The notes under the pieces were generated by a model. That model ran no database searches. It had not been told where the DNA came from and was given only the letters and a program-made list of their open reading frames with translations. Made by a program: the position numbers and the translations under genes. 64,000 bases of DNA. Source: Geofilum rhodophaeum. GTDB lineage: Bacteria > Bacteroidota > Bacteroidia > Bacteroidales > Marinilabiliaceae. The stretch spans positions 244,381 to 308,380 of the forward strand of contig NZ_MWUJ01000001.1 of NCBI RefSeq assembly GCF_002210225.1, in the 5' to 3' direction. Below, one piece after another: positions 60,254 through 64,000 of this stretch (position 1 is its first letter; each line of letters opens with the position of its first letter).

Positions 60254-61521
60254 TAGGGTAAAATGTTTTTATACTTAATTTGTTGATCTTCAAAATTATC
60301 AAAAATCCTGACAGCAGCACCGTCCTTAAGGTAGTGACTGAAGAAATCTTCGAGATAGGCATTAATGAGCCGAAGCGTCTCTGCTCCGTCGATGTCCCCA
60401 ATCATCTTCTTTTTATCCTTCTCCTCAATCAAATCGAGCATAGAAACATCGCTGAAAGCAAAATGGCGTGCCCCCTTGATGGTGAGCTTATGGAAGGGCG
60501 CCGAAACTTGACTGTAAACCACAGAATTGCCAAGGTTCCATAAATGATAATGCTCGCTTTCCATCAACATAAACGGCTGCTCCAAAGGATGATCAATCAA
60601 ATCGCCAAACTGAAAACAATCCAAATTGGCCCCGGCCTTTACTCGATCTGGGTTTTGAAGACTTACCTGACCGGCTACTGCTCCGCCCATGGAATGACCG
60701 AAAACCCCCAAACGTTGGGGATCTATTTGGGACAAAATACCGGGAGCGTCCGCCTGGCCTCCCACCGCCTTTAAATAATCAATCAACACTTCATTGTCCA
60801 GCGTCCAGCGCCGTATAACCCGATCAAAACGCTTTAATTTCCGCAAATTGTAGCGGGTAGCTGCTTCCACCTGCTCCTCAGTTTCTAAATCAAAACGCTT
60901 AAACTTTTCAATTAAGAAAAGCTGCAAATAAGCCAATTGCGCCTTTTTTCGTTTCAACCTGGCACTTTTTCGAATCGTTTGTTCTACATAGGGTTGCTCA
61001 AAGGGGTGATTGAGGGTACAAACCACAAAACCATGACTGGCCAGGTTCTCTACAATACTGGTATAGAAATCGGCCATCCCAAAATAAAAACCCGGATTAA
61101 AAATCACCACCGGGAAGGCCTCCTCGGCGTAAAGGGTGTGGGCCCCGGAATACGAATGGGTGATGGTTTTTTGCACCTGACCTACCAGCTCCCGATCCAA
61201 TCCCACATCATGAAATATTCCGGAAATAACTTCGCTGGGAAAATCGCCCAAAAAATGATCATAGTTCGCAGCCTCAGCGCTGGCAACAGGATACCACAAC
61301 TTGACATACAACTCTCTGGGTTTGCCGCCCAACACAAAAGTCTCCTTTCGTGTAGAATCGACCAAAAACAATTTGGTGGTGGCAATTTTGTAGCGACCTG
61401 TTGGTGCCGGCAGCAAGGATTCAAGGTCGTCTGCAACTACTGGAGGAATCCATACAAGCAAAAACACGAAAAACAACAATACTTTAAGCTTCATCCTATC
61501 AGGGTTCAGTTTTTTATACAT
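60253..61521 (-). CDS. Exported alpha/beta hydrolase (PAF-acetylhydrolase/DLH-like)
   Basis: A 422-residue hydrolase. A hydrophobic signal (VLLFFVFLLVWIPPVVA) near the N-terminus is followed by the alpha/beta hydrolase fold with FNPGFYFGM (oxyanion region), the nucleophile elbow GHSMGG, and a C-terminal His in ARHFAFSD. It contains a basic helical insert (about 180-220). The start at 61521 (MYKKLNPDR) is preferred, 4 bases after the upstream stop; Met 61494 is the alternative. Likely an esterase or lipase acting in the periplasm. Coupled with the next gene through TAATG. Confidence 0.85.
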   Translation of the reverse strand: MYKKLNPDRMKLKVLLFFVFLLVWIPPVVADDLESLLPAPTGRYKIATTKLFLVDSTRKETFVLGGKPRELYVKLWYPVASAEAANYDHFLGDFPSEVISGIFHDVGLDRELVGQVQKTITHSYSGAHTLYAEEAFPVVIFNPGFYFGMADFYTSIVENLASHGFVVCTLNHPFEQPYVEQTIRKSARLKRKKAQLAYLQLFLIEKFKRFDLETEEQVEAATRYNLRKLKRFDRVIRRWTLDNEVLIDYLKAVGGQADAPGILSQIDPQRLGVFGHSMGGAVAGQVSLQNPDRVKAGANLDCFQFGDLIDHPLEQPFMLMESEHYHLWNLGNSVVYSQVSAPFHKLTIKGARHFAFSDVSMLDLIEEKDKKKMIGDIDGAETLRLINAYLEDFFSHYLKDGAAVRIFDNFEDQQIKYKNILP

Positions 61522-61525
61522 CGCA

Positions 61526-63217
61526 TTACTTGGTTTCATCATCCATCGCTGCAAGACGTGCTTCGATACGCTCCCGTTCGGACCTCCGGGCGACCTCTTT
61601 TTCAAGCGCCCTGAGGTAACATGCCCGTGCCTTGGCATGGTTTCCCCGGGCCCGCCAGAGTTCTCCCAACACAAACCAACTGTGATAATTTTCCGGGTTC
61701 AGTCGACTGTAGCGCTGCAACTGGTCCTCTGTCAGCAGTCCTGCCTCTCCCTGGCGCAAGCGCCTTTGAAAATCCCGGGTTTGGGCTTTGTAAGTTTGAA
61801 AGCGCTTAAAATCGGCACTGCCTAAAAAGGGATCCTCAGCCATAACTTCAAGCTTTTCGGGACTGCGCTGAAAATACCCGCCAGGATCGGAGAATAAGTC
61901 CCCCAAGTCGTAACACACATAAGCACCTAGTGCGTAGGGATTGGCAGCCACCCACATTTTTAGGGCTTCGGGTTGAAAAATCACGGAGTGATGGGCGATC
62001 AGCTGATTGACTGCCTTTTCGTTGCCCCAGCCCAAATTTAGTCCCTGCACCCCTTTCTGGTCGCGCAAAACAGCAGCAAAACTGGCGGGACTGTGTTGGG
62101 CCTTTTTGCCCAACAACTCCTTAACCCGCTCCATGCGGTAAGTACTGGACTCATCGGCCATCCCTTCCAAATTCAAGGCATTGTCTTTTAAGGCCTCGCT
62201 CTGAAAGTGATTGGTTAAGACAAGCTGATTGGTACCGCTTTCGTACAAGGCGGTTTCGTCGATGGACTTCTCAATGACCACTGCCTTGCGGTCCCTGGCC
62301 GAAACCACCAAAAAGGACTCCGCAACAAAGACCTCTGCCTCCTCAATGAGGGCATAGGCTTCGGCTATGGTGCCCGCATGCTGCAAGACCTCCCTGGCCA
62401 AAATGGAGACGGGTTTACGTGCAGCCAGTGGAATGCCCGAGTTGGCCGCATTCAAAGTTACCACCAGGCCCTCGCTGTTCATTCCAGAAATTACCCCAAT
62501 CATACCAGCCCAGGAAATGGATGCAAAAGCATGGCCCGTTTCCGGAGCAAAAAAAGTCACCAACTTATTGGAAGCAAAATCGTCGCCCATCGAAAAATCC
62601 ATATTTCGACCCACCAGCAAACTGCCGTCCTCTGAAGCCTCATCCTGAACAGCAAAGGCTGTGCAAGCCACCAGATTCATATTCTGAAGGGCATGACCAA
62701 TATCGTGTGCGGCATGGTAATTCAACATACGCTCATAACCCGCTCCTATAAAATCAAAGGAGTCGGACGCAAAACGGGACACCCCGTAGATTTCCTGCTG
62801 CAAATCAAGGGGAATGTAGCTGTCTAGCTTGCGGTTGTACCAGGCCAGGAAGTACTTTAATTTATTGAGATAGGCATCAGAGGGAATCATTTCACGAATG
62901 CCCTCCACAAAGTACTGTTCTTGCAAGGCATTAAGACTGTCGGTCAGCAAGCCATTCTTATAGCCCATTTCAAAAGGCGCTCCCGCCACATAAAGCTCCC
63001 ATATCCCATAGGCGTTCTTCTGCAGCCAACTGTCGCCATAGCGAAAGGCTTCCGGACCAAGCACTTCTTTATCACCAGAAAAGGCCCACTCCTCACCCAT
63101 GAGGGGAGGATGCACCTTTGTAAGTCGATTAAAAACCACCATCAGCAACAAAACCGACAGAACCAGTCCCACCAAAACACGCAGTAAGCGTTTCAAGCTC
63201 TTTGGCCATTTCTTCAT
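61526..63217 (-). CDS. C45-family Ntn hydrolase/acyltransferase with TPR-like tail
   Basis: A 563-residue protein. An N-terminal membrane anchor (about 11-29) is followed by the acyl-CoA:6-aminopenicillanate acyltransferase-like Ntn domain. The expected N-terminal nucleophile after self-cleavage is Cys185 in MNLVACTAFAVQ, with GRNMDFSMGDDF and GMNSEGLVVTLNAAN downstream. The last about 70 residues (SRLNPENYHSWFVLGELWRA onward) form a TPR-like helical pair. Family members hydrolyse or form amide bonds with acyl groups. It ends 4 bases before the hydrolase start and begins 1 base after the FAD oxidoreductase stop. Confidence 0.85.
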   Translation of the reverse strand: MKKWPKSLKRLLRVLVGLVLSVLLLMVVFNRLTKVHPPLMGEEWAFSGDKEVLGPEAFRYGDSWLQKNAYGIWELYVAGAPFEMGYKNGLLTDSLNALQEQYFVEGIREMIPSDAYLNKLKYFLAWYNRKLDSYIPLDLQQEIYGVSRFASDSFDFIGAGYERMLNYHAAHDIGHALQNMNLVACTAFAVQDEASEDGSLLVGRNMDFSMGDDFASNKLVTFFAPETGHAFASISWAGMIGVISGMNSEGLVVTLNAANSGIPLAARKPVSILAREVLQHAGTIAEAYALIEEAEVFVAESFLVVSARDRKAVVIEKSIDETALYESGTNQLVLTNHFQSEALKDNALNLEGMADESSTYRMERVKELLGKKAQHSPASFAAVLRDQKGVQGLNLGWGNEKAVNQLIAHHSVIFQPEALKMWVAANPYALGAYVCYDLGDLFSDPGGYFQRSPEKLEVMAEDPFLGSADFKRFQTYKAQTRDFQRRLRQGEAGLLTEDQLQRYSRLNPENYHSWFVLGELWRARGNHAKARACYLRALEKEVARRSERERIEARLAAMDDETK

Positions 63218-63218
63218 C

Positions 63219-64000
63219 TTATTCTTCCTTTCTTATTTCGGACAACAACAGGTTTACATCTACCTTGTTTGCACAAGCCAACAAGGCATTCATAGCCACC
63301 CCCATCACCCCGTGTATCCCAATACTCTGCCCACTTAAAAAGAAGTTGGGGACCCGGGTCACAGAAGGCATATAGGATCCAATTCCATTCTTATAATCCT
63401 TGGCAATACCGTACATCGAACCCTCCGGAATGCCGGTAAAATATCTGTAGGTAAGGGGACTGGAAGCAAACCAATCGTCAATGGCGGCCGGCAAATCAGA
63501 GAAAGCCATAGCTGCCAGGTCGAGCAGGCCTTCGCCCTTTTTCTGCTTAAAGTCCTTATACTCCGAATTGGTATTGTACGCACTTCCTGGCGTTTCCCAT
63601 TGTGCCACCTCCTCATAATGCATAAAAGAAATGATGGTAGCACTCTCTGCAAAACCAGGACAATCAGGATCCTCCGTGGTATACATCATCAAGGACTTGG
63701 GCCAGTCCTCTTTCTGGTAAACGGCCCCCCAAACATCCCGTGTGCGGGAATAAAAGACATTGGAGTTCAGATGCCTGAATTCGCCCGGTTTCAGACTCGC
63801 ATAGACGACAAAGGAGCCTATCGTATTGGGAAGCGACTTGAGGCGACGCACAAAAGGTGCTCGAAAAACGCCTGACTCAAAAAAATCAAGGGCTACCGAG
63901 GGGTGAATGGCTGCTATAAAATCTTCTGCAAAAAAACGTTGACCCTCCGAAGTTTGTGCATAACGCGCCCTGCCGTCCTCCATTTTAATATGCGCCACCT
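63219..64000 (-). CDS. NAD(P)/FAD-dependent oxidoreductase, CrtI/retinol-saturase-like (partial)
   Basis: The C-terminal 260 residues of a larger protein that continues past the right edge of the window; the N-terminal FAD-binding motif is therefore not visible. The visible part resembles phytoene desaturase/all-trans-retinol saturase proteins: FAEDFIAAIHPSVAL, PEGSMYGIAKD, and the FAD-contacting C-terminal FLSGQSIGIHGVMGVAMNA. It is the most upstream visible member of the operon that runs to 57775. Together with the ligase, hydrolases and acyltransferase it suggests redox tailoring of a polyunsaturated or lipid product. Confidence 0.82.
   Translation of the reverse strand, partial: VAHIKMEDGRARYAQTSEGQRFFAEDFIAAIHPSVALDFFESGVFRAPFVRRLKSLPNTIGSFVVYASLKPGEFRHLNSNVFYSRTRDVWGAVYQKEDWPKSLMMYTTEDPDCPGFAESATIISFMHYEEVAQWETPGSAYNTNSEYKDFKQKKGEGLLDLAAMAFSDLPAAIDDWFASSPLTYRYFTGIPEGSMYGIAKDYKNGIGSYMPSVTRVPNFFLSGQSIGIHGVMGVAMNALLACANKVDVNLLLSEIRKEE

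Overview
The window comes from a Bacteroidota (Bacteroidetes) chromosome of roughly even GC content, most likely a gliding or type IX-secreting member of Bacteroidales/Marinilabiliales or Cytophagales type. The evidence is: a PorE-like lipoprotein, GldB and a PorT-family barrel; a fused MurF-Alr enzyme; type III glutamine synthetase; DUF2851, DUF1573 and DUF4369-TlpA proteins; and promoters of the Bacteroidetes form TTG/TTTG-N19-20-TAnnTTTG in front of several genes. HemF, which needs oxygen, together with Tpx suggests an oxygen-tolerant organism. No tRNA, rRNA, CRISPR array, transposase or prophage gene was seen, so this is mainly core chromosome.

Layout. 1-362: a non-coding palindromic repeat element. 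363-5671: porE-like, purM, prfA, pyrF. 5661-6067: a dense cluster of perfect palindromes followed by two families of 10-bp tandem repeats, between the convergent pyrF and hemF. 6104-16454: hemF, a thioredoxin-like protein, an M3 peptidase lipoprotein, small membrane and conserved proteins, meaB, a TlpA-like lipoprotein, an M20 amidohydrolase and a ferredoxin. 16499-19677: folate cyclo-ligase, nitrilase and gldB on the minus strand, then a divergent outer-membrane barrel gene. 19700-30404: nadE, a Crp/Fnr regulator, murF-alr, a conserved hypothetical gene, rsmI, a coiled-coil lipoprotein, a YjjG-like phosphatase, dnaB and ispE. 30406-39843 (all minus): a propeller-type sensor kinase, asnS, a biotin carrier plus carboxyltransferase pair, an LptF/LptG permease and tgt. 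39981-45712 (all plus): a glycosyltransferase, an ECF sigma factor, rsmG, rpmH, a PASTA protein, an RluA-family synthase and ddl. 45827-47324: a secreted two-repeat protein and tpx. 47430-57756: a nitrogen-assimilation block of glnN, gltD, gltB and divergent asnB. 57775-64000: the end of a tightly packed minus-strand operon that runs off the window.

How the genes work together. glnN, gltB/gltD and asnB carry ammonia into glutamine, glutamate and asparagine. The MurF-Alr fusion and Ddl supply and use D-alanyl-D-alanine for peptidoglycan. The last five genes (CrtI-like FAD oxidoreductase, C45 Ntn-hydrolase, alpha/beta hydrolase, PaaK-like adenylate-forming ligase, PlsC-like acyltransferase) have mutual overlaps or gaps of a few bases. 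They look like the tail of a lipid or aryl-polyene/flexirubin-type biosynthetic operon; that assignment is inference.

The strongest unexplained signals are non-coding: the palindrome cluster that runs into the pyrF stop codon, a fully symmetric promoter element between murF-alr and its divergent neighbour, a perfect 13-bp tandem repeat at the expected start site of the Crp/Fnr gene, and the palindromic element at the left edge.
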